Shown: positions 53,432 to 63,476 of the stretch, piece by piece | How the letters are laid out: every line of letters begins with the position of its first letter | How positions within the stretch are numbered: position 1 is the first letter of the stretch | Assembly (NCBI RefSeq): GCF_011602365.1 | Contig: NZ_JAAONZ010000009.1 | Location: 112,883 to 176,882, forward strand | DNA length: 64,000 nt | Source: Pseudomaricurvus hydrocarbonicus | GTDB lineage: Bacteria; Pseudomonadota; Gammaproteobacteria; Pseudomonadales; Cellvibrionaceae | Reading direction: 5' to 3' | The notes under the pieces: model-generated | Told to the model about the DNA's origin: nothing | Seen by the model: the letters and a program-made list of their open reading frames with translations, nothing else | Database searches by the model: none | Translations under genes and position numbers: made by a program

Positions 53432-55804
53432 CTACAGGGTTTCATGGCTTTCATGATTGCTGAGCATAGCCGGTGTTGTACCGGTTCTGTACCCATAAAT
53501 AACCGAATAGGCCAGAACGTTCTGGACATATTTGCGGGTTTCATTGAAAGGAATGACTTCAATCCACACATCATAAGGCAGTTGATTGGCAGACCTTTCC
53601 TGCCATTTTTTGACCCGATGCGGGCCGGCGTTATACGCCGCCGCGGCTAAAATCCGATTGCCATTAAAGTGCTTGAGCAGTTCCGTGATATAGGCACTGC
53701 CCAGATTGATGTTCTTTTCGGGCTTAAATAAATCACTGGGCTGATACTTCAAGCCATTTTTATGGGCCGTTTGCCTGGCCGTGGCTGGCATTAATTGCAT
53801 TAAGCCCATGGCGCCGGCCGGTGAGCGGGCTTTCGCTGAAAAGGCGCTTTCCTGGCGAGCGATGGCAAATACCAGCAGTGGCGATATTTGATTCTTTTGG
53901 GCAGCGTTAAAGACCTGCTGGTTGTAGGCCAGGGGAAAACGAAGTTGCAGGTCGTCCCAATATCGAGCGGACGCCATGGAAATGATGGCTTTCTGGTGCC
54001 AGCCCCATTGATGGGCAATTTTGGCCATGGCGATGTGCTCATCCGCGTGCGTAAAACTCTGGTTCAGGTAATACCATTCTCGTGTTGCGCTGAGATTATC
54101 GTTGACGGCCAGTAATTCTTTGGCGCGCCGTGTCGACGGGTTGCTGGCAACCGCTTGCAGAACTTCGTCCGGCGGGTTGGCCGGGATATCCCCCAGCTGG
54201 TACTGGTGCCCCAGGCGATCAGCCGCCAAAAAAGCGTAAAAACTGCGTTGGGTAGCCAATTGCTGATAGATCTGGGTGGGGGTGGTTTGTTCGGGAGAGC
54301 TGATGTTCAATTCTTCCATCGCTCGGGCCAGCCAATAGAGCCAGCGCTCTGATTGCTTCTCTTCATTCGGCAAGAGTTCGATGTAGCGGTAAGTTTTATC
54401 CCAGTCCTGTTCTTTCAAGGTCTCGCGGATCAATATGCCGGCAGTATAGGCGTCGTCCAGACGGGATATGCTGGATAAGAGTTCATCGGCTTCGGAGTGA
54501 AATTCTTTCAGGGCCAGCCGGGTGGCCAAATATTGTTGTGCTTCTATGCGCTGGTCTTCACTGAAGGTGAACTGCTCATCGTAGTATTGCCATTCCTGCA
54601 TTGCGCGGATCGGGTTCAGGCGTGAATAGCGCTTAACGCCATGCAGAATGACACTCTGCATGGCCTCTGACTGTTGCTGGAACTTTTTGTGTTGACGAAT
54701 TTTATTGGGGTTTCGGTCCACCTCAAGCGCCAGTTGTGCCAGTGAGGTATAAGGCGCCTGAAGCTTGCTGGATAGGTAACTGGCCAATGATCGGTTGCCG
54801 GCGGCCAATGCTTTGTTAAATCGATCCCAGGCGATCTGCTGGGTGAGGCCGCCATTTTTCGTCCATGTTGCAAAAATGTAATCACACTCGTCCGGCTGTG
54901 AGTTTGCCACGTTCCACAGCTCTGCCGTTTCACTCAATGCGTCTTTGTCTCCGGTGAGAAAACGGGCCTGTATATAGCGGCAGGTTAATGCGGTGGTGGC
55001 CACGTCAGGCCGGTAATATTTTACAAAGTCTTTCCAGCGTGACCTGGAAGCCAATGAGGATAGCCAGCTCTGGCGTATTCGACCGACCAGGTGGCCATTG
55101 TCACCGTTCAAAAATTCATCCAGTTTTTTGACCGGGTAGTTAGGGGCATAGCGCCTGAGGTTGTAGTAATCCAGATATACCGCCAACGGGTAATCATCCA
55201 GGCCTGACCGCAGCGTGCGAAATTCCTTTAAATCGCCTCGGCGCAGTGCTTTGCGGGCCAGCAGGTAGTTCTTACGCTGCTCTTTCAGTTTTTCATCATC
55301 GGCAGGAATCTGTTCCTGGCCTGGATGGCTATCAGCCGATGTGGTCCCCTTGGCAGAAGGGGGTAATGCTCTGTAGGCGGCTTGAGCGATGTGAGTGACG
55401 GGCGCGTCTGCTTGCAGGCGTTGCGTTTCGGTTGCCGCCAGCGATGACGTTAGGGCTGGCTGATCAGCTTCAGACGTCAGCCCCTGCGGTTCATTGATCG
55501 CTGGCTGAGGCTCGCTATTGATTGGCCGAAGCTCTCCATTAACTGGCTGAGGCTCTCCATTAGCTGGCTGAGGCTCTCTATTAATCGGCTGAAGCTCTAA
55601 ATCAACCAGTTGAGGCTCTAGGTTAACCCGTTGAGGCTCTTGCGTTAGATGTGGAACTGCTGTCGAGGGTGACGCTTTGTGCTCATCGGACTCTGCAACT
55701 ACAGTGGCCGGATGTGTAGAGCAGAGAAAGAAAAGCAGGGTGGTGAGTGAAAATACATTGATGTTCGTAGGTTGACGTCTAGGGGAAGGTGAACTTTTTC
55801 TCAT
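53432..55804 (-). CDS. slt: Soluble lytic murein transglycosylase (Slt70-type) with heptapeptide-repeat insert
   Basis: A 790-residue protein from the ATG at 55804; 41 further in-frame upstream codons lack a signal-peptide start and look unlikely. A signal segment (NINVFSLTTLLFFLC) is followed by an extended region with seven-residue repeats (EPQPxNx), then the alpha-superhelical U/L domains (LLARKALRRGDLKEFRTLRS onward). The C-terminal catalytic domain has the lysozyme-like glutamate in ARQESAFSAKARSPAGAMGL, MQLMPATARQTA and AAYNAGPHRVKKW. It cleaves the MurNAc-GlcNAc bond in the periplasm to give 1,6-anhydro products. The repeat insert makes it about 150 residues longer than E. coli Slt70. 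Confidence 0.95.
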   Translation of the reverse strand: MRKSSPSPRRQPTNINVFSLTTLLFFLCSTHPATVVAESDEHKASPSTAVPHLTQEPQRVNLEPQLVDLELQPINREPQPANGEPQPVNGELRPINSEPQPAINEPQGLTSEADQPALTSSLAATETQRLQADAPVTHIAQAAYRALPPSAKGTTSADSHPGQEQIPADDEKLKEQRKNYLLARKALRRGDLKEFRTLRSGLDDYPLAVYLDYYNLRRYAPNYPVKKLDEFLNGDNGHLVGRIRQSWLSSLASRSRWKDFVKYYRPDVATTALTCRYIQARFLTGDKDALSETAELWNVANSQPDECDYIFATWTKNGGLTQQIAWDRFNKALAAGNRSLASYLSSKLQAPYTSLAQLALEVDRNPNKIRQHKKFQQQSEAMQSVILHGVKRYSRLNPIRAMQEWQYYDEQFTFSEDQRIEAQQYLATRLALKEFHSEADELLSSISRLDDAYTAGILIRETLKEQDWDKTYRYIELLPNEEKQSERWLYWLARAMEELNISSPEQTTPTQIYQQLATQRSFYAFLAADRLGHQYQLGDIPANPPDEVLQAVASNPSTRRAKELLAVNDNLSATREWYYLNQSFTHADEHIAMAKIAHQWGWHQKAIISMASARYWDDLQLRFPLAYNQQVFNAAQKNQISPLLVFAIARQESAFSAKARSPAGAMGLMQLMPATARQTAHKNGLKYQPSDLFKPEKNINLGSAYITELLKHFNGNRILAAAAYNAGPHRVKKWQERSANQLPYDVWIEVIPFNETRKYVQNVLAYSVIYGYRTGTTPAMLSNHESHETL
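55480..55640 (-). repeat. In-frame 21-bp tandem repeat inside slt, about 7.5 units
   Basis: Consecutive 21-base units, each containing TGAGGCTCT or a variant (on the plus strand), start at about 55482, 55503, 55524, 55545, 55566, 55587 and 55608. They encode (EPQ/ELQ)-P-x-N-x heptads. Units differ at several positions but length is kept exactly, which preserves the frame. Confidence 0.9.
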
Positions 55805-56394
55805 GCAGCTACTTATAATGAGATGACGTATTTCTGGTGAAATCGCGTCGAGACCGATTTTGGAGTGTTGTTGAAGTTGAGTCACGTTAACGGATCTCAC
55901 GTTTGACTGAAAGTGCCTATGCAACACAACCGTAAAATTTTATGCGTTAAGTTGGGGTTTAGTCGACTGTGCGTCGTTTGTGTCTTTTTTTTGATGACTG
56001 AAAGCGTCCTTGGTTTACAGTGTAGGGTAAAAATGCCGGAATGGCCTGCAGGGAACAGCTGGAATTATAAAATTCTCTCCGGTATTGCTTGTTGGTTTTT
56101 TGATCAGCCTGGTGGGCGTGCTTGAGGGCCGGGTTGCGACTCCCTGGCATTGTCGACGCCCGCCATGACGCAAGCCGGCAATGCCCAACTGGAAGCAGCA
56201 AGACCTTTTGGGAAGTGCCCAGCGGGTCTCGTTAAAAGGCCGTTACTCGGGGGCAATCCCTCGAACGGGTCGTATCGGGTGTATTCGGCAGGGCCAGATT
56301 CTATTGGGAGACGACGCCGATTACAGGTACTATGGCGGCCTTAATTGATCCCCGATCGAGCCCAGCCGATCCAAAGTCCCAGGTTTTACACATT
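55805..56394. other. Divergent region between slt and uup
   Basis: 590 bases. The slt side is AT-rich promoter-like DNA. The uup side holds a 55-codon small open frame (listed separately). No repeat or RNA gene was recognised. Confidence 0.35.
56181..56348 (+). CDS. Small open reading frame upstream of uup (uncertain)
   Basis: A 55-codon frame from the ATG at 56181 to the TGA at 56346, ending 47 bases before the uup start. It encodes a polar, tyrosine- and arginine-containing peptide (start MPNWKQQDLLGSAQ, end DDADYRYYGGLN). The upstream AAGCCGG is a weak ribosome-binding site. I do not recognise it. It could be a real small gene or chance. Confidence 0.28.
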   Translation: MPNWKQQDLLGSAQRVSLKGRYSGAIPRTGRIGCIRQGQILLGDDADYRYYGGLN

Positions 56395-58353
56395 ATGTCC
56401 TTGATTGAATTAAAAAACGCCAGTTTGCACTACGGTACCCAAGTTCTTTTGGATGGCATTGATCTGTCCATTGAAAAAGGGCAGCGGGTCTGTCTGATCG
56501 GGCGCAATGGTGCGGGTAAGTCCAGCTTATTGAAGGTATTGACCGGGGATGTGGCGTTGGACGACGGCTCTGTCTGGCGTCAACCGACCTTGAAGATAGC
56601 CCGTCTGGAGCAGGACCTGCCTGAAGCCGACGAGCTCAGTGTCTACGACGTTGTCTCCAGTGGGTTAAATGAGGCCGGTGAGCTATTGGCCGAGTACCAC
56701 CACATCCTGCTCCGTGTTGAGCAGGGAGACGAGAAAGCTTTGGTTGAGCTGTCCAGAGTCCAGCAAGCCATTGATAACCAGGATGCCTGGAGTCTTCAGC
56801 AGCGTGTAGAAACCGTGATCAGCCGTCTGGATTTGCCCATGGACAAGACCATGGCTGAGCTCTCGGGGGGGTGGCGTCGTCGCGTTGCGCTGGCCAAAGC
56901 CCTGGTCATTGACCCCGACCTCCTGTTACTGGATGAGCCGACAAACCACCTGGATGTACTGGCCATCGAATGGCTGGAAAAGCAGGTTCTGGATTTTCGG
57001 GGCGCGGTGGTTTTTATTACCCATGACCGTTCCTTGTTGCAAAGTCTGGCGACGGACATCGTGGAGCTCGACCGTGGCCATATCCGCAACTGGCATGGCG
57101 ACTATGCCAGCTTTCTGGAGTTCAGGGAGCAGCAGTTATTGGAAGAAGAGCGCCATAATGCGCTGTTTGACAAGCGGTTGGCGGAAGAAGAGGTTTGGAT
57201 TCGTCAGGGTATCAAGGCCCGGCGTACCCGCAATGAAGGTCGGGTGCGGGCCTTGAAGGCCATGCGTGATGAGCGGTCTGAGCGGCGTGAGAAACAAGGT
57301 ACAGCTCGTATTGAGGTTAACGCGGGCGGGCTCTCAGGCAAGCTTGTGGCGCAGCTGGAGAATGTTAGTCAGCAATTTGCCAGTGGCGGCAAGGTGGTGG
57401 ACCGTTTCACCACGACCATCATACGGGGGGATCGGATAGGGTTTATCGGTCCAAACGGCGCAGGCAAAAGTACCTTGCTGAAAATTATCCTGGGGCAGTT
57501 GACACCGACCGATGGCACGGTGAAATGCGGGACCAATCTGGAAGTCGCCTATTTTGATCAGTTGCGTGATCAATTGGACCTGGAGAAAAGTGCCGTTGAT
57601 AACGTCTCGGAGGGCCGTGACAGCATTACCATTGGCGACCGCAGTCGCCATATCATCAGTTATCTCAGTGACTTTTTGTTTACCGGCGATCGAGCGAGAA
57701 CCCCGGTGAAAGCCCTTTCGGGTGGCGAGCGAAATCGAGTGATGCTGGCCAAGCTGTTCAGCAAGCCCAGCAATCTGCTGGTGCTGGATGAGCCAACCAA
57801 TGACCTGGACGTGGAGACGCTGGAGCTGTTGGAGGAAATACTGGGCAAATACGATGGCACAATTTTGCTGGTCAGTCACGACCGGGCCTTTCTGGATAAT
57901 GTTGTCACCAGTACGATTGCCTTTGAAGGCAATGGCGCTGTTCGGGAGTATGTCGGCGGCTACGATGACTGGTTGCGCCAGGGTGGCAAGTGGGGAGCGG
58001 CATCAGCCCAAACAGGGCGGGAGCCCGATGCGGATGGCGGTGCTCAGGCTGAGGGGGCGTCAGCAAACACCGTCTCTGCTGACGCACTGCAAGAGCCTGC
58101 TTCAACAACACCGCAAGGTTCGGTCGAAAAAAAGACAAAGCTCAGCTATAAGCTTCAGCGTGAATTGAATACTTTGCCCGCTGAAATCGAAAGCCTTGAA
58201 GAAGCCGCTGGTGATCTTGAGGCCCAGATGTCGGCACCTGATTTCTTTGAACAGGACCGTGAGCAGGTAGAAAAAGTGGTCGCCCGACTGGGTGAAATTC
58301 AGGCAGAACTTGAGATTAAGTACGCGCGCTGGGATGAGCTGGAGGCAATGTGA
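56395..58353 (+). CDS. uup: ABC-F ATPase, Uup type
   Basis: A 652-residue soluble protein from the ATG at 56395 (MSLIELKNASLHYG). It has two ABC cassettes with no membrane domain: Walker A GRNGAGKSSLL and signature LSGGWRRRVALAKA in the first, GPNGAGKSTLL and LSGGERNRVMLAKL in the second, with Walker B LLDEPTNHLD and VLDEPTNDLD. Between them is the ABC-F linker (RQGIKARRTRNEGRVRALKA). The C-terminal coiled-coil (about 570-650, KTKLSYKLQRELNTLPAEIE) is characteristic of Uup, distinguishing it from EttA and YheS. Uup affects ribosome function and DNA repair/transposon precise excision in E. coli. The upstream in-frame ATG at 56332 is not family-like. Confidence 0.94.
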   Translation: MSLIELKNASLHYGTQVLLDGIDLSIEKGQRVCLIGRNGAGKSSLLKVLTGDVALDDGSVWRQPTLKIARLEQDLPEADELSVYDVVSSGLNEAGELLAEYHHILLRVEQGDEKALVELSRVQQAIDNQDAWSLQQRVETVISRLDLPMDKTMAELSGGWRRRVALAKALVIDPDLLLLDEPTNHLDVLAIEWLEKQVLDFRGAVVFITHDRSLLQSLATDIVELDRGHIRNWHGDYASFLEFREQQLLEEERHNALFDKRLAEEEVWIRQGIKARRTRNEGRVRALKAMRDERSERREKQGTARIEVNAGGLSGKLVAQLENVSQQFASGGKVVDRFTTTIIRGDRIGFIGPNGAGKSTLLKIILGQLTPTDGTVKCGTNLEVAYFDQLRDQLDLEKSAVDNVSEGRDSITIGDRSRHIISYLSDFLFTGDRARTPVKALSGGERNRVMLAKLFSKPSNLLVLDEPTNDLDVETLELLEEILGKYDGTILLVSHDRAFLDNVVTSTIAFEGNGAVREYVGGYDDWLRQGGKWGAASAQTGREPDADGGAQAEGASANTVSADALQEPASTTPQGSVEKKTKLSYKLQRELNTLPAEIESLEEAAGDLEAQMSAPDFFEQDREQVEKVVARLGEIQAELEIKYARWDELEAM

Positions 58354-58377
58354 CCCTGTGTTTGCTGGGCGTTTTTG

Positions 58378-58456
58378 CTCCGCACCTGCGGGTAAGGGGC
58401 AGGTGCGGAGGAAAATAGGTTGCTGCCCCGGCAGCCAGTCTGTGGCGGCTGCCACA
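58378..58456. other. Three consecutive hairpins between convergent uup and usp
   Basis: First: perfect 12-base stem CTCCGCACCTGC (58378-58389) / GCAGGTGCGGAG (58399-58410). Second: GCTGCC / GGCAGC (58422-58435) with loop CC. Third: TGTGGC / GCCACA (58441-58456) with loop GGCT. They fill the gap between convergent genes and have no U-tract. Confidence 0.6.
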
Positions 58457-58486
58457 GTCGGGGAAGTCTCACGGATATTATGGCGG

Positions 58487-58921
58487 TCAATCTTTGACTC
58501 GTACCGCTAGCACATCCGTCAGCGCACCGTGGAGAACGCCGTTAGCGGTTGAACCCAGTAACAAAGCAAGTCCTTTGCGGCCATGGCTGCCGACAACGAT
58601 GAGGTCTGCGGCCAACTCTTTGGCCAGATCGTGAATTTCAGCTACGGGTTGCCCCACGATGATATGACGGTCCTCGGTGGCAATGTTGTAAGGCGCGGCC
58701 AGGATTTTAAGTTGTTCGGTGGCCTGGGATTGCAGTTGGTCCTGTATTTCACTTAAGTCAACGGGGATGTCACCGCCGTAGGCGAAGGTCAGGGGTTCAA
58801 CAATATGCACTAAAGAAAGCTTGGCGTTATTCGCTTTGGCTAGCGCCGCCGCTTTTTCGATCACCTGAGGCGATTCTTCGCTAAGGTCCAGACCTGTAAG
58901 AATATGCTTATAACAAGACAT
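58487..58921 (-). CDS. Universal stress protein, UspA family
   Basis: A 144-residue cytosolic protein with the UspA fold: KHILTGLDLSEESPQVIEKA, KLSLVHIVEPLTF, IIVGQPVAEIHDLAKELAAD, and the ATP-binding-type VVGSHGRKGLALLLGSTANGVLH near the C-terminus. This G-2x-G-9x-G(S/T)-like loop suggests nucleotide binding. The start has AAAAGGAG upstream. An Anr/FNR-type site and matching promoter lie upstream, indicating induction under oxygen limitation, as for Pseudomonas usp genes. It is convergent with uup. Confidence 0.95.
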   Translation of the reverse strand: MSCYKHILTGLDLSEESPQVIEKAAALAKANNAKLSLVHIVEPLTFAYGGDIPVDLSEIQDQLQSQATEQLKILAAPYNIATEDRHIIVGQPVAEIHDLAKELAADLIVVGSHGRKGLALLLGSTANGVLHGALTDVLAVRVKD

Positions 58922-58966
58922 AGAGAGCTCCTTTTCCTAGGCTCATTGGTTATAGTTACATCGACC

Positions 58967-59007
58967 ATCGTAACGATGATTACCGACTTATAATTGATCT
59001 CAGTCAA
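58967..59007 (-). promoter_or_regulatory. Anr/FNR box and promoter of universal stress protein gene
   Basis: Read on the minus strand, TTGACTGAGATCAA (plus 58994-59007) matches the FNR/Anr consensus TTGAT-N4-ATCAA at nine of ten positions. A TACGAT -10 candidate begins 22 bases after the box (plus about 58967-58972), which places the box centre near -41.5, the class II activator position. The -10 candidate sits in the palindrome ATCGTAACGAT (58967-58977). Confidence 0.65.
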
Positions 59008-59191
59008 CTGTATTGCGCAAACAGGCGAGGTTCAAATCAGTAACTAAATATCATAGTAGACCTTCTGTTCATAATTTCCTAGAGGCAGAGGGATGAGTGG
59101 TTGATGCTGGCTGAGTGTCTTAATTATTTCTCGCATGGGCTCTGGCGGCCGGTGAGTGAACAAACCTTTTACAACCAAGAGAAATTAACTC

Positions 59192-59692
59192 ATGTGGTTA
59201 CCGATATTGATTTGTTTGGCTGCGGTTGCTTTACTGCTGGGGCCTGTGTTGCTGATGCAGCCTACGGCTTCACAGCGAAGAGAGGCGGCTTTGCGCAATT
59301 TGGCGATGCAGAAAGGTTTGCGGGTCCACCTTCAGCCCGCTCCCGCTGGAGTTGATCTGCCGGCCCGGACTAAAACCGTGCCGATTTACTGTCGGCCCTG
59401 GACCGATAAAAAAAGTGCAAACCCGGCCTGGGTGCTGATTAAAAAGAAATACGACCATGGTTTACACGCGCATGGAAACTGGGATTGGAGTAAAAAGCCT
59501 GACGGTGCTTCGCTTGAGTTGCGCTTTGGCACTTTCTGGCCGCTGCTCGATCAGCTGCCTGAACGTGTCGTGGGTGTGGCTAATGGCCCGCAAGGGCTGT
59601 GTTGCTACTGGAATGAACTGGGGGGGGAAGAGGTTGTCAGTGAAATTCAGGAATGGCTTGAAAAGGCGTCATTGGCACTAAAACAAAATTAA
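59192..59692 (+). CDS. Conserved hypothetical membrane-anchored protein
   Basis: A 166-residue protein. It has an N-terminal membrane helix (LPILICLAAVALLLGPVLLM) and a soluble domain of about 140 residues (LRNLAMQKGLRVHLQPAP, IYCRPWTDKKSANPAWVLI, HAHGNWDWSKKPDG, RVVGVANGPQGLCCYWNELGG). I recognise the general pattern from uncharacterised gammaproteobacterial proteins near topA but can name no function. The start ATG has AAGAGA upstream. Topology is probably inner membrane with the domain in the periplasm or cytoplasm, not determinable here. Confidence 0.82.
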   Translation: MWLPILICLAAVALLLGPVLLMQPTASQRREAALRNLAMQKGLRVHLQPAPAGVDLPARTKTVPIYCRPWTDKKSANPAWVLIKKKYDHGLHAHGNWDWSKKPDGASLELRFGTFWPLLDQLPERVVGVANGPQGLCCYWNELGGEEVVSEIQEWLEKASLALKQN

Positions 59693-60107
59693 AAAGTGGC
59701 CTGGCCTAATGGGATCAGTGTTGTGATACAAGCGCTGATTGAAGATGGGTTTCGACGAATCTTCGTTGATTTGAGTGAATAATGTCTTGAAATCTCAGGG
59801 CATAGCCCGCACTGATGGAACTGTGGTGCGGGCACTGAATCGGCACTGGGTCTTTCCTTTTAACGGGGAACTATCACCGAGTGGGGGTTTCCAATCCCGC
59901 TGAATGTGTGTTATCTGTAAAAAAAGAAAAAGTGATTTAGTGGTTGTTTTGTGCAAATTCAGGCTTTTTGCACTTAAATCCACAAGATGGCTTGACCCTT
60001 GACGGTCTAGCAATTATACATGCGCAACCTTACATGCCGAGGCGGTCGTTGCGACGGCCATTTGGAAATTAAGCTGTTTGAAGCTGTCGTATAAATAGAA
60101 GGAAGAT
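59693..60107. other. Intergenic region upstream of topA
   Basis: 415 bases holding the topA promoter. An AGAAGGAAG ribosome-binding site lies just before the start. No repeat, terminator or RNA gene was recognised. Confidence 0.35.
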
Positions 60108-62810
60108 ATGGGTAAATCCTTAGTCATTGTTGAATCCCCCGCAAAAGCGAAGACTATCAACAAGTACCTCGGCAATGATTTCATTGTGAAATCCAGTGTG
60201 GGCCACATTCGTGATTTGCCTACCAGTGGAGGGGCAAAGAAACCTATCGATCCGAAAGAGCGGGCTCGCCAGGCAGCAATCACACGCAAGTTATCACCCG
60301 AAGACAAGGTGATACACAAACGCAAGAAAGCCAAAGAGCAGCTGATCAACCGCATGGGGATTGACCCCGAGAATGGTTGGGAGGCGCACTATGAAATCCT
60401 CCCGGGTAAAGAAAAAGTGGTGGATGAGTTGCGCAAGCTGGCTGAAAAAGCCGATACCATTTATCTCGCAACGGATTTGGATAGAGAGGGGGAGGCCATT
60501 GCCTGGCATCTCCAGCAAGCCATTGGCGGTGATGAATCGCGCTATCGCCGAGTGGTTTTCAACGAGATTACCAAAAGTGCTATCCAGGAAGCGTTCAAAC
60601 ACCCGGGCCCCATCGATCAGAATCGAGTGAATGCCCAGCAGGCCCGGCGTTTTCTTGACCGGGTGGTGGGGTACATGGTTTCTCCCTTGCTGTGGGAAAA
60701 AGTTGCCCGCGGCTTGTCTGCCGGTCGGGTGCAATCGGTAGCGGTGCGCCTGGTGGTTGAGCGCGAGCGTGAAATTCGCGCTTTTATCCCCGAAGAATAC
60801 TGGGATGTATTCGCTGACTTGCTGTCAGGCGCCAACGACCAGGTTCGTTTTGAGGTGAAGCGGTTTAACGGTGAAGCCTTCAAGCCGCTGAATGAAGAGC
60901 AGGCGATGACGGCGGTTAATGCGCTGCGCAATGCCACGTACACCGTGTCGGCTCGCGAGGATAAGCCCACCAGTTCCAAGCCGGGTGCGCCCTACATTAC
61001 TTCGACGTTGCAGCAGGCGGCCAGTACGCGCCTGGGCTTCAGCGTGAAAAAGACCATGATGTTGGCTCAACGCTTGTACGAAGCCGGTTACATCACGTAT
61101 ATGCGTACGGATTCCACAAATCTGAGTAAAGAGGCAGTGGAGTCCTGCCGTGATTTTATTCTTGAGCAATACGGTAAGCCGTACCTGCCTGAAGCAGCCA
61201 ATAATTATTCCAGTAAAGAGGGCGCGCAAGAGGCTCACGAAGCCATTCGCCCTTCGTCGGTCACCACCAAACCGACTCAACTCACTGGCATGGAGCGTGA
61301 TGCGGAACGACTCTACACCTTGATTTGGCAGCAATTTGTCGCCTGCCAAATGACACCGGCGGAATTCACCAGCACGACATTAACGGTGATGTCCGGCGAT
61401 TACGAATTGAAAACTCGCGGCCGAGTCATTCGTTTTGACGGGTACACGAAAGTTCAGCCACCCGGTGGTAAAAAAGACGAAGACATTATTCTTCCGGAGC
61501 TTTCCAAAGGGGACGCTCTGATCCTCAAAGAGCTGGATCCTATTCAGCACTTTACCAAGCCGCCGGCACGGTATACAGAAGCGAGCCTGGTAAAAGAGCT
61601 GGAGAAGCGAGGTATCGGTCGACCCTCTACCTATGCATCGATCATTTCAACCATTCAGGACCGCGGTTATGCCCACGTAGACAAGCGTCGTTTTTACGCT
61701 GACAAAATGGGCGATATCGTGACTGAGCGGTTAACCGAAAGCTTTACCGACCTGATGAACTACAGCTTTACCGCCAACATGGAAGAGTCGTTGGATGATG
61801 TGGCTGATGGCAAGGTCGAATGGCACCAGTTGTTGGACAACTTTTACAGTAACTTTTCCAAAACACTGTTGAATGCTCAAAACGATGAAGGCGGTATGCG
61901 TCAGAATGAGCCCACAGAAACGGACATTCCGTGCGCTACCTGTGGTCGTCCGATGCAAATTCGGACCGGTACAACGGGCGTATTTTTAGGCTGCTCGGGC
62001 TACGCCTTACCTCCCAAGGAACGCTGTAAATCGACCATGAATCTGGTGTCCGGTGATGAAGCGGTTAACGCGGACGATGACGATGAGGCCGAGTCCAAGC
62101 AACTGCGCAACAAACGGCGCTGCAAACTCTGCAACACTGCCATGGACAGCTACCTTCTGGATGAAAGCCGTAAATTACACATCTGTGGTAATAACCCGGA
62201 CTGTGCCGGTTTTGAAGTGGAGCAAGGTAGCTTTAAGCTGAAAGGGTATGACGGGCCTGTAATCGAGTGTGATAAGTGCGGCAAGGATATGCAGCTTAAA
62301 ACCGGACGGTTCGGCAAGTACTTTGGCTGTACCGGCGAAGAGTGCAAAAACACTCGCAAGTTGCTGAAAAGCGGCGAGGCGGCACCACCAAAAATGGACC
62401 CTGTGCCGATGCCTGAGTTGGCTTGTCTCAAAGTGGAAGATCACTACATTTTGCGCGATGGGGCATCGGGACTGTTTCTGGCGGCCAGCCAGTTTCCTAA
62501 AAATCGGGAAACCCGGGCTCCCCTGGTTTCCGAGTTGTTGCCACACAAATCAGAGATCGATCCCAAGTACAGTTTTTTGTTTTCAGCGCCAACTGAAGAT
62601 GATGAAGGAAACCCAACGCTGGTTCGCTTCAGTCGCAAGACCAAAGAGCAATACGTGCAGTCCGAAATTGACGGTAAAGCCACCGGCTGGAAGGCTTTTT
62701 ACGAAAATGGCGGCTGGGTGGTGACCGAGAAGGGGAGCAAGGCGCCGGCTAAAAAAGCTGTTGCTAAAAAGCCGGCAGCCAAAAAGAAAGCGGCCTCAAA
62801 AACCGAGTAG
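60108..62810 (+). CDS. topA: DNA topoisomerase I (type IA)
   Basis: A 900-residue protein. The Toprim domain ([37 protein letters not shown]) carries the acidic metal residues. The catalytic tyrosine is Tyr331 in [31 protein letters not shown] lies in domain IV. Three C4 zinc-finger units occur at about residues 607-740, starting [16 protein letters not shown] and CDKCGKDM. A Lys/Ala/Pro-rich tail at 880-900 is typical of Pseudomonas-type TopA. It relaxes negative supercoils in the cytoplasm. It is followed by a terminator and two small genes in the same direction. Confidence 0.98.
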   Translation: MGKSLVIVESPAKAKTINKYLGNDFIVKSSVGHIRDLPTSGGAKKPIDPKERARQAAITRKLSPEDKVIHKRKKAKEQLINRMGIDPENGWEAHYEILPGKEKVVDELRKLAEKADTIYLATDLDREGEAIAWHLQQAIGGDESRYRRVVFNEITKSAIQEAFKHPGPIDQNRVNAQQARRFLDRVVGYMVSPLLWEKVARGLSAGRVQSVAVRLVVEREREIRAFIPEEYWDVFADLLSGANDQVRFEVKRFNGEAFKPLNEEQAMTAVNALRNATYTVSAREDKPTSSKPGAPYITSTLQQAASTRLGFSVKKTMMLAQRLYEAGYITYMRTDSTNLSKEAVESCRDFILEQYGKPYLPEAANNYSSKEGAQEAHEAIRPSSVTTKPTQLTGMERDAERLYTLIWQQFVACQMTPAEFTSTTLTVMSGDYELKTRGRVIRFDGYTKVQPPGGKKDEDIILPELSKGDALILKELDPIQHFTKPPARYTEASLVKELEKRGIGRPSTYASIISTIQDRGYAHVDKRRFYADKMGDIVTERLTESFTDLMNYSFTANMEESLDDVADGKVEWHQLLDNFYSNFSKTLLNAQNDEGGMRQNEPTETDIPCATCGRPMQIRTGTTGVFLGCSGYALPPKERCKSTMNLVSGDEAVNADDDDEAESKQLRNKRRCKLCNTAMDSYLLDESRKLHICGNNPDCAGFEVEQGSFKLKGYDGPVIECDKCGKDMQLKTGRFGKYFGCTGEECKNTRKLLKSGEAAPPKMDPVPMPELACLKVEDHYILRDGASGLFLAASQFPKNRETRAPLVSELLPHKSEIDPKYSFLFSAPTEDDEGNPTLVRFSRKTKEQYVQSEIDGKATGWKAFYENGGWVVTEKGSKAPAKKAVAKKPAAKKKAASKTE

Positions 62811-62838
62811 CTGACGAAAAACGCTCGTCAATTAAGGT

Positions 62839-62865
62839 AAAAATGGCGCCATCGGCGCCATTTTT
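62839..62865 (+). terminator. Rho-independent terminator after topA
   Basis: Arms AAAAATGGCGCC and GGCGCCATTTTT with loop ATC, ending in a T-run. Near-perfect, 29 bases after the topA stop. Confidence 0.92.
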
Positions 62866-62981
62866 CATCAAGCCCGTTGATTGGGCTGAACCAAAAAGTA
62901 ACCTTCAACGTAACCATCACCAAGACTGTAAGCGCATGTGCATCTGCTGGAGTGGATGAATATGCTCGCTGAGAGTGCATT

Positions 62982-63476
62982 ATGAGTAATCCCTATCAGG
63001 CTCGTGTTCTGCAAAAGCTGTCTCACTGCCGGTTGTTGATGCAACAGCTAACCCAGTGGGATCAATTTGACCGGCAAGGGCAGGAGGCATTGATGCAGGG
63101 GGCGGTTGTGCATTTGGCGACGGCTTGCCGACTGTATCTCCGTGAAATCGCATACGCCTTAAATGTGGTTCAGGCGGAGGCTATTTTTACCCCGGCGGAT
63201 CTGGTCAATGCTGCCCCAAAAGGCCTGGGAGTGGCAGAAATCGCCACTCAGGACTGGATCACTGAATTGTTAGCCGCGGAACGCGGGATTTTGAACCCCC
63301 CTCTGGTGCCCCATCGGGACAAAGTGGGTCGAGATGAGGTGTCTTCGCCTCAGATCATTGCTGTAGACTCCGTAGCCCAGCCTTTTGGTGAGGTGACCGG
63401 AGAAGTTCTGCATCGCTGGTGTAAGGCGTTTGAGGCCTTGTCTGAGCGCCAGAGAGAGTCGTTTGTGGAATATTGA
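62982..63476 (+). CDS. DUF6586 family protein
   Basis: A 164-residue cytosolic protein, largely helical (YQARVLQKLSHCRLLMQQL, EALMQGAVVHLATACRLYLR), matching the DUF6586 group found next to topA in Pseudomonas. No catalytic motif is apparent and no function is known. It starts 116 bases after the topA terminator, with its own promoter likely. Confidence 0.8.
   Translation: MSNPYQARVLQKLSHCRLLMQQLTQWDQFDRQGQEALMQGAVVHLATACRLYLREIAYALNVVQAEAIFTPADLVNAAPKGLGVAEIATQDWITELLAAERGILNPPLVPHRDKVGRDEVSSPQIIAVDSVAQPFGEVTGEVLHRWCKAFEALSERQRESFVEY

Noticed and set aside
55913..56125. 70-codon frame starting MPMQHNRK between slt and uup
   Set aside because: It contains a hydrophobic stretch, but its start overlaps the upstream extension of slt and it lacks a good ribosome-binding site and recognisable pattern.
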